Assembly (NCBI GenBank): GCA_046729975.1
Contig: JBKPHS010000028.1
Span: 1 to 15,852, forward strand
Direction of reading: 5' to 3'
DNA length: 15,852 nucleotides
Source: JBKPHS01 sp046729975
GTDB lineage: Bacteria; Actinomycetota; Thermoleophilia; Solirubrobacterales; Thermoleophilaceae
This document shows, piece by piece, positions 6,699 to 12,849 of this stretch; within the stretch, counting starts at the first letter, position 1; the number at the start of each line of letters is the position of its first letter. The position numbers and the translations under genes were made by a program. The notes under the pieces were generated by a model. The model had not been told where the DNA came from and made no database searches. It saw only the letters and a list, made by a program, of their open reading frames with translations.

Positions 6699-7526
6699 GT
6701 GGGAGTACTCGACGGTAAGTCGGCGGTCGTGACGGGCTCGGCGCGCGGCATCGGACGTGCCACCGCGGAGCTGCTCGCCGAGAACGGCGCTCAGGTCCTG
6801 GTCAACGACCTGGATGGCGACGTAGCGGAGGAGGCGTCAGGCGAGATCCAGGGCGAGACCGTCGCCTTCGCCGGGGACCTGACGAAGGAGGGGGTCCCGG
6901 ATGAGATGGTCCAGAAGGCCGTCGACGAGTTCGGCAAGATCGACATCATCGTCAACAACGCGGGCTACACCTGGGACGGCCCGATTCACAAGATGTCCGA
7001 CGAGCAGTTCCAGGCGATGCTCGACATCCACGCGATCGTCCCCTTCCGGGTGCTGCGCGCCGCGGCGCCGCATCTGCGCGAGCCGGCGACGAAGGAGCGC
7101 GAGGAGGGCCGCGAGGTGTTCCGCAAGGTTGTGAACGTGTCCTCGATCTCGGGCACGATGGGCAACGCTGGCCAGGCGAACTACTCGACCGGCAAGTCGG
7201 GGGTCGTCGGCCTCACCAAGACCCTCGCCAAGGAGTGGGGCCAGTTCAAGATCAACGTGAACGCCGTGGCGTTCGGGTTCGTCGAGACGCGGCTGACCGC
7301 CTCCAAGGAGGAGGGCGGCACGTTTCAGAGAGACGGCGAGGAGATCAAGCTAGGCATTCCCGAGCAGATGCGCCAGATGGCGTCGATGCTCATCCCGCTC
7401 GGCCGGCCCGCCACGCCTGAGGAGGCTGCGGGCGGCATCTTCTTCCTCTGCTCGCCATGGTCGAACTACGTCCACGGGCAGGTCCTGAACGTGACCGGCG
7501 GGCAGTTCACGGGGATGACGAGTTAG
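6699..7526 (+). CDS. Short-chain dehydrogenase/reductase (FabG-like)
   Basis: This 275-residue Rossmann-fold NAD(P)-dependent oxidoreductase has the SDR signatures in order: TGSARGIG at 12-19 for the cofactor, NNAG at 86-89, catalytic S149 (VSSISG) and the YxxxK pair Y162/K166 (YSTGK). D37 follows the second strand (VLVNDLD), which usually favours NAD(H) over NADP(H). The position normally held by the fourth catalytic residue, Asn, is His (DIHAIVPF, H111), a variant also seen in multifunctional-enzyme-type dehydrogenases. The segment around 127-142 (REPATKEREEGREVFR) is a charged insertion that makes the protein longer than typical FabG (about 246 residues). The substrate is unknown; a 3-oxoacyl or 3-hydroxyacyl thioester is plausible. 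No neighbouring gene suggests a pathway. It ends in a 4-nt convergent overlap with the ParB-like gene. Confidence 0.92.
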   Translation: MGVLDGKSAVVTGSARGIGRATAELLAENGAQVLVNDLDGDVAEEASGEIQGETVAFAGDLTKEGVPDEMVQKAVDEFGKIDIIVNNAGYTWDGPIHKMSDEQFQAMLDIHAIVPFRVLRAAAPHLREPATKEREEGREVFRKVVNVSSISGTMGNAGQANYSTGKSGVVGLTKTLAKEWGQFKINVNAVAFGFVETRLTASKEEGGTFQRDGEEIKLGIPEQMRQMASMLIPLGRPATPEEAAGGIFFLCSPWSNYVHGQVLNVTGGQFTGMTS

Positions 7527-8128
7527 GCGGCGAGGGCCTCGCGCGCCGGTGCCGATCGGAGCTCGACGACGTCCGCTTCGATCGCGACCACGCCGAGGGC
7601 ACGCGCGACGGAGACGCGATGGTGTCCGTCACGAACGAAGTGCTGGTTCCCGACCCGGTAGACCGAGATGGGCGGCAGCGCCGTCCCTCGCTGCACGGCG
7701 AGCCACATGCGCGCCCAGCGGTCACGGCTCCAGCTGGGCGGGCGAAAGCGCCCGTCGAACGCGGTGGCCTTGTCTCGTTCGACGGTTCCGACGATCGAGT
7801 CGAGAGCAATCTCCTGCACGCCACGGCGTCGTCGCTCCGCAAGCGCCGCCCAGCCCGAGTCCTCCGAGAGGAGCACCAGCCGCTGCGCGTCGCCGCGCCC
7901 GCGGGCCGCCCTGCGGCGCTCGCGGGCGAGGTGGCGGAAGCTGACCTCTGCGTCGGCCATCGCATCTCCTGCGACGGGAAAGGCGCGGTCGAGGACCAAC
8001 AGCAGCGCGCCATAGCCCAGAATCACGGCCGCAGAGCCACCCAACGCGACGAGCGCCGCCACGACCGGGGCGAAGGCGAGAAGCGGCCACGTCAACCGGC
8101 GGCGGTTCAGCACGCTGGTCACGGTCAC
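7523..8128 (-). CDS. Membrane-anchored ParB/sulfiredoxin-fold domain protein
   Basis: The 201-residue protein begins with two closely spaced hydrophobic segments (about 13-30 and 32-47). A basic linker follows (RERRRAARGRGD), and then a carboxy-terminal region typical of proteins annotated as ParB-like nuclease or ParB/Srx domain: FDGRFRPPSW, LPPISVYRVG and VRDGHHRVSVARALG (165-179). In the ParB/Srx superfamily the G-x-HR motif binds nucleotide. Here it is DGHHR, so nucleotide binding is possible but not shown. It has no helix-turn-helix and no partner parA, so a chromosome-segregation role is unlikely. The GTG at 8128 overlaps the stop of the preceding small ORF as GTGA, suggesting coupling. 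The 3' end overlaps the SDR gene convergently. Confidence 0.8.
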   Translation of the reverse strand: MTVTSVLNRRRLTWPLLAFAPVVAALVALGGSAAVILGYGALLLVLDRAFPVAGDAMADAEVSFRHLARERRRAARGRGDAQRLVLLSEDSGWAALAERRRRGVQEIALDSIVGTVERDKATAFDGRFRPPSWSRDRWARMWLAVQRGTALPPISVYRVGNQHFVRDGHHRVSVARALGVVAIEADVVELRSAPAREALAA

Positions 8129-8316
8129 TGAACGCAGCTACCTGCGGAGTCGTGAGCTGCGGGGAGCCGCAATGAGCACGAACGGCGAAATCGGAACGAA
8201 AGACGACGGCGCCCGCCCCGCGGGGAGTCGGGACGGGCGCGTGTCCGCCGGGCGCGCTCGGCCTCGGCAGCGTCGCGGAGGAAATCGAGGTAGACCGCGT
8301 TCAAGAGCGGGTTCAT
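8125..8316 (-). CDS. Small basic protein, 63 residues or shorter, hypothetical
   Basis: I do not recognise a named family. The frame starts MNPLLNAVYLDFLRDAAEAE, a short amphipathic helix, followed by a run rich in Arg, Pro and Ser. Its ATG overlaps the upstream gene's stop as ATGA (8316-8313), and its stop overlaps the ParB-like start as GTGA (8128-8125), which supports translation of the whole frame. Against this, a strong GC hairpin at 8209-8240 lies inside it, and the second half reads like untranslated sequence in composition. Short proteins of this kind follow GNAT-like mini-genes in related actinobacteria, as far as I recall. The first 25 residues are the most believable part. Confidence 0.5.
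   Translation of the reverse strand: MNPLLNAVYLDFLRDAAEAERARRTRARPDSPRGGRRRLSFRFRRSCSLRLPAAHDSAGSCVQ
8209..8240 (-). terminator. Strong GC hairpin, possible attenuator or terminator inside the small ORF
   Basis: GCGCCCG (8209-8215) pairs with CGGGCGC (8234-8240), extended by CCC/GGG past one C-A mismatch, around a 10-nt loop. An alternative inner fold is CCCC-GC-GGGG at 8216-8225. On the minus strand it is followed by CGTCGTCTTTCGTTCCG, only moderately T-rich. It could stop most transcription after the first two genes and reduce expression of the ParB-like gene. Confidence 0.45.
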
Positions 8317-8588
8317 GCCGCCCTCTCCAGCTGCCGGGAGCGGAGGCGCAGCAGCGTCAGCGCGTCCGCGCTCGGCTTGAACGGGTCGGCGATCGCTGCG
8401 CCGCCGTCCAGCGGTAGGGCGGCGATCAGCTCGCCGCAGGACTCGGCTACTAGCGCTGCGCCGGCCAGATCGTCCGCGTCATCGGCCGGTCGGGAGTCGA
8501 GCAGCGCGAGGCGCCTCAACGCCTTCCTGTCGTCTGCCTGGGCAACGCGCACGGTGAGCGGGTGATTGGAGCTGTGGCTGGTGTGCAT
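8313..8588 (-). CDS. Small GNAT-related protein, 91 residues
   Basis: After a short polar lead (MHTSHSSNHP) the protein reads LTVRVAQADDRKALRRLALLDS, the opening strand and helix of a GNAT acetyltransferase. It continues with ALVAESCGELIAALPLDGG, the second strand pair, and ends ADPFKPSADALTLLRLRSRQL. The acetyl-CoA binding motif (Q/RxxGxG/A) and the rest of the fold are absent, so it is a truncated GNAT-like domain that probably lacks acetylation activity. Short proteins of this pattern are recurrent in actinobacteria, so it is likely a stable mini-family and not a pseudogene. The start is fixed by AGGAGG at 8593-8598, 4 nt before the ATG. It is the first gene of a three-gene overlapping cluster driven by the best promoter in the window. 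Confidence 0.8.
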   Translation of the reverse strand: MHTSHSSNHPLTVRVAQADDRKALRRLALLDSRPADDADDLAGAALVAESCGELIAALPLDGGAAIADPFKPSADALTLLRLRSRQLERAA

Positions 8589-8592
8589 GGAC

Positions 8593-8598
8593 CCTCCT
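8593..8598 (-). promoter_or_regulatory. Consensus ribosome binding site of the GNAT-like gene
   Basis: AGGAGG on the minus strand lies 4 nt before the ATG at 8588. It is one of the few full Shine-Dalgarno sequences in the window. Confidence 0.85.
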
Positions 8599-8614
8599 GA
8601 CCTGTGTTCCCCCT

Positions 8615-8647
8615 CGCTAACTGTCTAAAAGAATACGATGGTTAGCG
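8615..8647. promoter_or_regulatory. Inverted-repeat operator candidate flanking a -10
   Basis: CGCTAAC (8615-8621) and GTTAGCG (8641-8647) are perfect 7-bp arms 19 nt apart. They bracket the -10 of the GNAT-like cluster promoter, with one arm in the -10/-35 spacer and the other near the predicted transcription start. The centre-to-centre distance of 26 nt is about 2.5 helical turns. The arms are AT-containing in an otherwise GC-rich region, so chance is less likely than for the GC-only repeats elsewhere in the window. The regulator is unknown. Confidence 0.55.
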
Positions 8648-8658
8648 TCACTTGTCAA
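8630..8658 (-). promoter_or_regulatory. Near-consensus sigma-70-type promoter of the GNAT-like cluster
   Basis: On the minus strand TTGACA (8658-8653, perfect -35) is followed by exactly 17 nt and TATTCT (8635-8630, 4 of 6 to TATAAT). It stands out strongly against the GC-rich background. The predicted start near 8623 gives a leader of about 35 nt containing AGGAGG. Confidence 0.85.
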
Positions 8659-8670
8659 GCATTTTTACCG

Positions 8671-8700
8671 GTGACGCCCGCCTCGAAACCTGCCTATAAA
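8671..8700 (+). promoter_or_regulatory. Candidate promoter of the metallopeptidase gene
   Basis: TATAAA (8695-8700, 5 of 6) has GTGACG (8671-8676) 18 nt upstream as a weak -35. Transcription would start near 8707, only about 5 nt before the GTG at 8712, so the mRNA would be almost leaderless. No Shine-Dalgarno is present. It is divergent from the GNAT-like promoter, with the two -35 regions 12 nt apart. Confidence 0.5.
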
Positions 8701-8711
8701 ACGGCGCTAGC

Positions 8712-9956
8712 GTGCGGCGCGTGAGGGAGCGGACGCCTGAGCTGGTTATCGCGATGCTGGTCGCGGCCCTCGTGGCCGGCGGCCTGCTCGCCGGCGGCTC
8801 CGGGGGCTCGAAGGAGAGCGATCGCACGAGCGAGATCGCCGGCCGGGTGGGCACGATCGCGCGCCGGGTGGAGGCGATCCGCGGCCTACGGTTCGCCAGC
8901 CGGCCGCTCCCCCGGGTCGTGTCACAGGCGGACGCGCGCCGCGCGGGCGTCGCGGAGCTCGACCGGCTCTACCCCGAGCCGCGCCGGCGCGCCGACGAGG
9001 AGCTTCTCGCCCTGCTCGGCCTGGTGAAGCCGGGCACCGATCTGCGCGAGGTCGAGGCGTCGCTATTCGAGGGCCAGGTGCTCGGCTACTACGACACGCG
9101 GCAGGCCCGTCTCACCCTCGTCCGCGGCGCGGCCCCCGATCCGGTCACGGCCGAGATGGCACTCGCCCACGAGCTGACGCACGCCCTCGAGGACGACCGC
9201 TTCGGGCTGCGGGAGCCCGCCGGCGCTCGGCTCGACGCCGACACGGCGTACACCGCCCTCGTCGAGGGAACCGCAACAGCGCTCATGGTCGAGTACGAGC
9301 GACGCCACGTCCCGCCCGGCGATGCCCTCGGGTCGGCGCTAGGCGCGCTCGGCGCCACCGGCGGCGCCTCGCTGCCGCCGTACCTGCGGCGGAGCTTCGA
9401 GTTCCCGTACCTCGCCGGCAAGCCGTTCGTGGAGCGGCTCTACCGGGCGGCCGGCGGCTGGAAGCTCGTCAACTACGCGCTGCGCACGCGGCCGCCCGCG
9501 TCGACGGAGCAGGTGCTCCACCCGGACAAGTACCTGGCCGCCGAGCGCCCACGCCGCGTATCCCTGGACGTCGAGCTCCCCAATGGCTGGCGCCGCGTCG
9601 CGCGCGGCACCGTCGGGGAGCTCGACACGCGCGAGCTGCTGCGAGTCGCCGGCGACCCGGGCGGCGCAGCCGCGGCCGCCGAGGGCTGGGGCGGCGGCGC
9701 GTTCGAGCTCTGGCGCCGGGGCCCGCTGCCGGACGCCGGCTGCCCCTCACCGTGCCGGCGCCGCGACGCCCTCGTGATCGCCTGGAAGTGGGACAGCGCG
9801 CGAGACCGGCGCGAGTTCGAGCGGGAGCTCCGGCGCTACGCGGCGAAGGCGCTCGACGCCGGTGCCGCGATCGGGTCACGCGGCAGCGTGACGAGCGTCG
9901 CTCTCGCTCCGAGCTCGTCGCTCGCGCGAATGCTCAGTCGCGGCGCGCGGCCGTGA
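8712..9956 (+). CDS. Membrane-anchored or secreted HExxH zinc metallopeptidase, unassigned family
   Basis: The 414-residue protein has a short basic start and one hydrophobic segment (about 11-28, LVIAMLVAALVAGGLLAG), consistent with a signal anchor or uncleaved signal peptide. The zinc motif HELTH lies at 153-157, followed by E185 in ALVEGTATAL, giving HExxH with a downstream Glu as third ligand (gluzincin arrangement). Upstream is a conserved-looking LGYYDTRQARLTLVRG strand pair that would form the edge of the active site. The carboxy-terminal half (ASTEQVLHPDKY, then FELWRRGPLPDAGCPSPC with two Cys) has no domain I recognise. The GTG at 8712 is used because of the TATAAA just upstream; GTG 8721 is an alternative. 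The 3' end overlaps the SnoaL-like gene by 23 nt. The substrate is unknown. Confidence 0.8.
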   Translation: MRRVRERTPELVIAMLVAALVAGGLLAGGSGGSKESDRTSEIAGRVGTIARRVEAIRGLRFASRPLPRVVSQADARRAGVAELDRLYPEPRRRADEELLALLGLVKPGTDLREVEASLFEGQVLGYYDTRQARLTLVRGAAPDPVTAEMALAHELTHALEDDRFGLREPAGARLDADTAYTALVEGTATALMVEYERRHVPPGDALGSALGALGATGGASLPPYLRRSFEFPYLAGKPFVERLYRAAGGWKLVNYALRTRPPASTEQVLHPDKYLAAERPRRVSLDVELPNGWRRVARGTVGELDTRELLRVAGDPGGAAAAAEGWGGGAFELWRRGPLPDAGCPSPCRRRDALVIAWKWDSARDRREFERELRRYAAKALDAGAAIGSRGSVTSVALAPSSSLARMLSRGARP

Positions 9957-10347
9957 GGGCGTCTTCGGGACGTAGATGGGCCTCGACGCCAACGGCCCTT
10001 CCGTCGCGAAGCTTCCAGAGGTGACCGAACGGCGCGGTCAGCGGCATGTTGCTCCTCCGCCCCCGTGCGTGGATGTGCCCGGTAACGACGACCTGGCCGG
10101 GGACAACCTCCTCGAGCTCCTCGGCGTCATAGCGGAACTCCGAGAAGTCTTCCTCGAGTCCCTGCACGAACACGACGAAGCCGTCCACGCCATGCAGGGT
10201 GCGGTCGCCGACCTCGGGCGAGATGCGAGCCTCGATGTCCTCCGCCATGACCGCGGTCGTGGCATCAAGGCCCCGCTCGCGGTCCCCCACGGCGACCCAG
10301 TTGTAGCCGTAGAGACCACGGATCAGCTCGACGTTGCCCTCAGCCAT
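9934..10347 (-). CDS. SnoaL-like / NTF2-fold protein
   Basis: The 137-residue protein has the SnoaL/NTF2-like pattern: an opening helix MAEGNVELIRGLYGYNW, then ATTAVMAEDIEARISPEVGDRTLHGVDGF, a middle helix VVFVQGLEEDF, and sheet strands VVVTGHIHARGR and HLWKLRDGRAVGVEAH. Such cone-shaped proteins include cyclases, isomerases and many of unknown role, so no substrate can be assigned. The ATG at 10347 has no Shine-Dalgarno but sits 8 nt after GATACT, a possible -10 for a leaderless transcript. It lies just downstream of hmgA in the same direction, with 93 nt between them containing an inverted repeat. A link to the homogentisate pathway is not shown. Confidence 0.78.
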   Translation of the reverse strand: MAEGNVELIRGLYGYNWVAVGDRERGLDATTAVMAEDIEARISPEVGDRTLHGVDGFVVFVQGLEEDFSEFRYDAEELEEVVPGQVVVTGHIHARGRRSNMPLTAPFGHLWKLRDGRAVGVEAHLRPEDALTAARRD

Positions 10348-10355
10348 CGCGGGCG

Positions 10356-10361
10356 AGTATC
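10356..10361 (-). promoter_or_regulatory. Candidate -10 of the SnoaL-like gene
   Basis: GATACT on the minus strand ends 8 nt before the ATG at 10347, consistent with a leaderless or nearly leaderless transcript. No -35 is recognised. Confidence 0.35.
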
Positions 10362-10426
10362 GCGCCTGCGCGCCGCGAGCGGTAGTCGCGCCCGTCCGGA
10401 GGAGCAGCCGCCGGCGGGGGCCTACG

Positions 10427-10450
10427 CCACATCAAATGTGTCAGATGTGG
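10427..10450. repeat. Inverted repeat at the end of hmgA
   Basis: CCACATC (10427-10433) and GATGTGG (10444-10450) are perfect 7-bp arms around a 10-nt loop that contains the hmgA stop codon. It could be a terminator hairpin, but no T-run follows on the minus strand, or a protein-binding site. Confidence 0.35.
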
Positions 10451-11649
10451 CTCGTGACCCCCGCTGGGCTGCCGCCATCGGCGGAAGCATCTGGCTGCTC
10501 GGCGTTCTCGTACCAGGAGAGCGCGTACTTGCCGTCGTCGAGGTCACGCGCGAGCGTGCTCAGCCTGAGCGGCGCGAAGGTGTCGCACATGACCGCCAGC
10601 TCGTTCGTCTGCGTCGCGCCGATCGAACGCTCCGCCAGCCCGGGCTGCGGGCCGTGCGGTAGGCCCGACGGGTGCAGGGTGATCGAGCCGATGTCGATGC
10701 CCTTGCGCGAGCCGAACTCCCCAGAGACGTAATAGATCATCTCCTCGGACTGCAGGTTCGAGTGGTGGTACGGGATCGGGATCGCGTTCGGGTCGTAGTC
10801 CAGGTGCCGCGGGCAGAACGAGCAGATGACGAAGTTCGGCCCCTGGAAGGTCTGGTGCACGGGCGGCGGCATGTGGATGCGGCCCGTGATCGGCTCGAAG
10901 TCGTTGATGTTGAACGTGTACGGGTAGACGTAGCCGTCCCAGCCGACGACGTCGAGGGGGTGGTAGTCGAGCGTGTAACGCTGATAGCCGTCGCGGACGC
11001 GCACGACGAGCTCGAACTCGCCACCGTCGCGGTGGGTCGCGAGCTCCGCCGGGGCGTGGAAGTCGCGCTGGGAGTACGGCGCGTGCTCGAGAAGCTGGCC
11101 GTAGCGGTTGCGGTAGCGGGTCGGCGTCTCGATCTCGCCCGGGGTGTGGAAGGTCAGGTGGAGTTGCTCGCCTTCCGGGACGAACCGGTACGTGGTGCCA
11201 CGGGGGATCACGACGTAATCGCCCTCGCGATAGGGCAGCGTGCCGAAGACCGTCTCGAGCTCGCCGCTGCCCCGATGAACGAAGACGACCTCGTCCCCCT
11301 CGCCGTTTCTGTAGAAGTACTCCTGCCCCTCGGCCGGCCGGCAGATTGCGATCTCGACATCGTTGTTCCACATGAGCAGCCTGCGGCCGAACACGAGGTC
11401 GCCCTCGGGCTCGACCTCCTTCGTCTCCATGTGGTGCCAGGCATGGGCGTCGGGCACCCACTCCTCGCGCTCGATCGGCGTGAACTCGCCGAGCTCCATC
11501 ACGCGGCAGGGCGAGATCAGGTGGTAGAGGATCGACTCGTTGCCGGAGAAGCCCTCGAAGCCCATGACCTCCTCGGTCAGGAGCGTGCCGTTGTCGCGGA
11601 AGACGGTGTGGCGCTTGCTCGGAAGCTCGCCGCGGCGCTCGTACCTCAT
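10441..11649 (-). CDS. hmgA: Homogentisate 1,2-dioxygenase
   Basis: This 402-residue cupin enzyme opens the ring of homogentisate to 4-maleylacetoacetate using Fe(II) and O2, the central step of tyrosine and phenylalanine breakdown. The iron ligands are recognisable by spacing: H296 and E302 in YHHSNLQSEEM and H332 in LPHGP, with the same intervals (6 and 36) as human H335, E341 and H371. Other family stretches are MWNNDVEIAICRP, a cupin strand set GDEVVFVHRGSGELETVFG, and PPPVHQTFQGPNFVICSFCPR. It is shorter than the roughly 440-residue proteobacterial and human enzymes, as is usual for the actinobacterial form. The ATG overlaps the hpd stop as ATGA (11649-11646), so translation is probably coupled to hpd. 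Confidence 0.95.
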   Translation of the reverse strand: MRYERRGELPSKRHTVFRDNGTLLTEEVMGFEGFSGNESILYHLISPCRVMELGEFTPIEREEWVPDAHAWHHMETKEVEPEGDLVFGRRLLMWNNDVEIAICRPAEGQEYFYRNGEGDEVVFVHRGSGELETVFGTLPYREGDYVVIPRGTTYRFVPEGEQLHLTFHTPGEIETPTRYRNRYGQLLEHAPYSQRDFHAPAELATHRDGGEFELVVRVRDGYQRYTLDYHPLDVVGWDGYVYPYTFNINDFEPITGRIHMPPPVHQTFQGPNFVICSFCPRHLDYDPNAIPIPYHHSNLQSEEMIYYVSGEFGSRKGIDIGSITLHPSGLPHGPQPGLAERSIGATQTNELAVMCDTFAPLRLSTLARDLDDGKYALSWYENAEQPDASADGGSPAGVTSHI

Positions 11650-12773
11650 AGGTTCCCCCTCATCGCCTGCTCGCGCTCGATCGCCTCGAAGAGCGCCTTG
11701 AAGTTGCCCTCGCCGAAGCCGCGCGACCCGTGGCGCTCGATGACCTCGAAGAACATCGTGGGCCTGTCGCCGACCGGCTTCGTGAAGATCTGCAGCAGGT
11801 AGCCCTCGTCGTCGCGGTCGACGAGGATGCCGAGCCGGCGCAGGTCCGCAAGCTCCTCGTCGATCTCGCCGATCCTTCCTGGGACCTCCTCGTAGTAGGA
11901 CTCGGGGATGGCCAGGAACTCGACGCCGCGCGCCTTCAGCTCTCCGACCGTGCGAACGATGTCCTGGGCCGCCAGGGCGACGTGCTGCACGCCGGCGCCG
12001 CGGTAGAAGTCGAGGTACTCCTCGATCTGCGACTTGCGCTTGCCCTGCGCCGGCTCGTTGATCGGGAACTTGATGCGCCCGTGGCCGTCGGTCACGACCT
12101 TCGACATGAGCGCCGAGTACTCGGTCGAGATGTCCTCGTCGGAGAAGTGGATCATCTCGGTCATCCCGAAGACGCGCTCGTAGAAGTGCACCCACTCCTC
12201 CATGTGCCCCAGCTCGACGTTGCCGACCACGTGATCGATCGCGAGCACGAGGCCGTCCCGGCCGCGATTGGCGTCGCCGCGCTTCTCGAAGCCCGGCAAG
12301 AACGGGCCGTCGTACTCGCCGCGCTGCACGAACGTGTGGCGCGTGTCGCCGTAGGTCTCGATCGTCGCGAGCTGGACGCGGCCGCCCTCGTCCTCCAGCC
12401 AGTGCGGCGTCACGACCCCTCGGGCGCCGAGCTCGACGGAGCGCCAGTAGGCGGCGTCCGCGTCCGGCACGCTCAGCGCGATGTCGCGCACGCCGTCGCC
12501 GTGGTGCTTCTGGTGGTCGCCGATCTCGTCCTCGCCGGACAGCGTCCCGGTAAGGACCAGGCGGATGCGTCCCTGCTCGAGCACGTGTGAGACGCGATCG
12601 CGCCGTCCGGTCTCGAGCCCCTGGTACGCGGTCTCTACGAAGCCGAACGCGTGCTTGTAGTAGAAGGCGGCCTGAGCGGCGTTCCCGACGAACAGCTCCA
12701 TGTGGTCGATGCCGTGGAGCGGCATTGGATCCTGCTGCTGCTTCGCCTCGACGGGTGCGGGCTCGACCGCCAT
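11646..12773 (-). CDS. hpd: 4-Hydroxyphenylpyruvate dioxygenase
   Basis: The 375-residue Fe(II) enzyme converts 4-hydroxyphenylpyruvate to homogentisate, the step before hmgA. Two vicinal-oxygen-chelate domains are present: the amino-terminal one begins at HGIDHMELFVGN and the catalytic one at AIDHVVGNVELGHMEEWVHF. The iron triad is H181 (AIDHVV), H264 (GVQHVAL) and E343 (MFFEVIER). The closing GFGEGNFKALFEAIE is the family's carboxy-terminal helix that gates the active site. The start is fixed by AAGGAGGAG (12777-12785) just upstream of the ATG. It is the first gene of the hpd-hmgA operon and divergent from the Lrp-type regulator, a common arrangement that suggests control by that regulator. 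Confidence 0.97.
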   Translation of the reverse strand: MAVEPAPVEAKQQQDPMPLHGIDHMELFVGNAAQAAFYYKHAFGFVETAYQGLETGRRDRVSHVLEQGRIRLVLTGTLSGEDEIGDHQKHHGDGVRDIALSVPDADAAYWRSVELGARGVVTPHWLEDEGGRVQLATIETYGDTRHTFVQRGEYDGPFLPGFEKRGDANRGRDGLVLAIDHVVGNVELGHMEEWVHFYERVFGMTEMIHFSDEDISTEYSALMSKVVTDGHGRIKFPINEPAQGKRKSQIEEYLDFYRGAGVQHVALAAQDIVRTVGELKARGVEFLAIPESYYEEVPGRIGEIDEELADLRRLGILVDRDDEGYLLQIFTKPVGDRPTMFFEVIERHGSRGFGEGNFKALFEAIEREQAMRGNL

Positions 12774-12776
12774 CTA

Positions 12777-12785
12777 CTCCTCCTT
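12777..12785 (-). promoter_or_regulatory. Ribosome binding site of hpd
   Basis: AAGGAGGAG on the minus strand lies 3 nt before the ATG at 12773 (5 nt from AGGAGG), a full Shine-Dalgarno in a window where most genes lack one. Confidence 0.85.
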
Positions 12786-12800
12786 CGACCGGGTTCTGTA

Positions 12801-12835
12801 ATGATTCCGCCGTCAGCAGGCCGGATCAACGGCGG
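12801..12835. promoter_or_regulatory. hpd promoter candidate with inverted-repeat operator
   Basis: On the minus strand TTGATC (12829-12824) and AATCAT (12806-12801, 4 of 6) are 17 nt apart and fit a promoter for hpd with a leader of about 20 nt. The inverted repeat CCGCCGT (12807-12813) and ACGGCGG (12829-12835), spacer 15 nt, centre spacing 22 nt (two helical turns), lies between the divergent hpd and Lrp-type genes and touches the -35. This geometry suits a dimeric regulator such as the neighbouring Lrp/AsnC protein. TGTAAT at 12797-12802 could serve the plus-strand gene. Confidence 0.5.
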
Positions 12836-12849
12836 TTTGTTGCGTACCA

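Noticed and set aside
8141..8166. GCAGCT/AGCTGC imperfect palindrome upstream of the ParB-like gene
   Set aside because: The arms are only 6 bp and lie within the small ORF; nothing else supports a regulatory role.
10672..11802. Plus-strand ORF of 376 codons opposite hmgA
   Set aside because: It mirrors a well-supported gene and shows no domain of its own.
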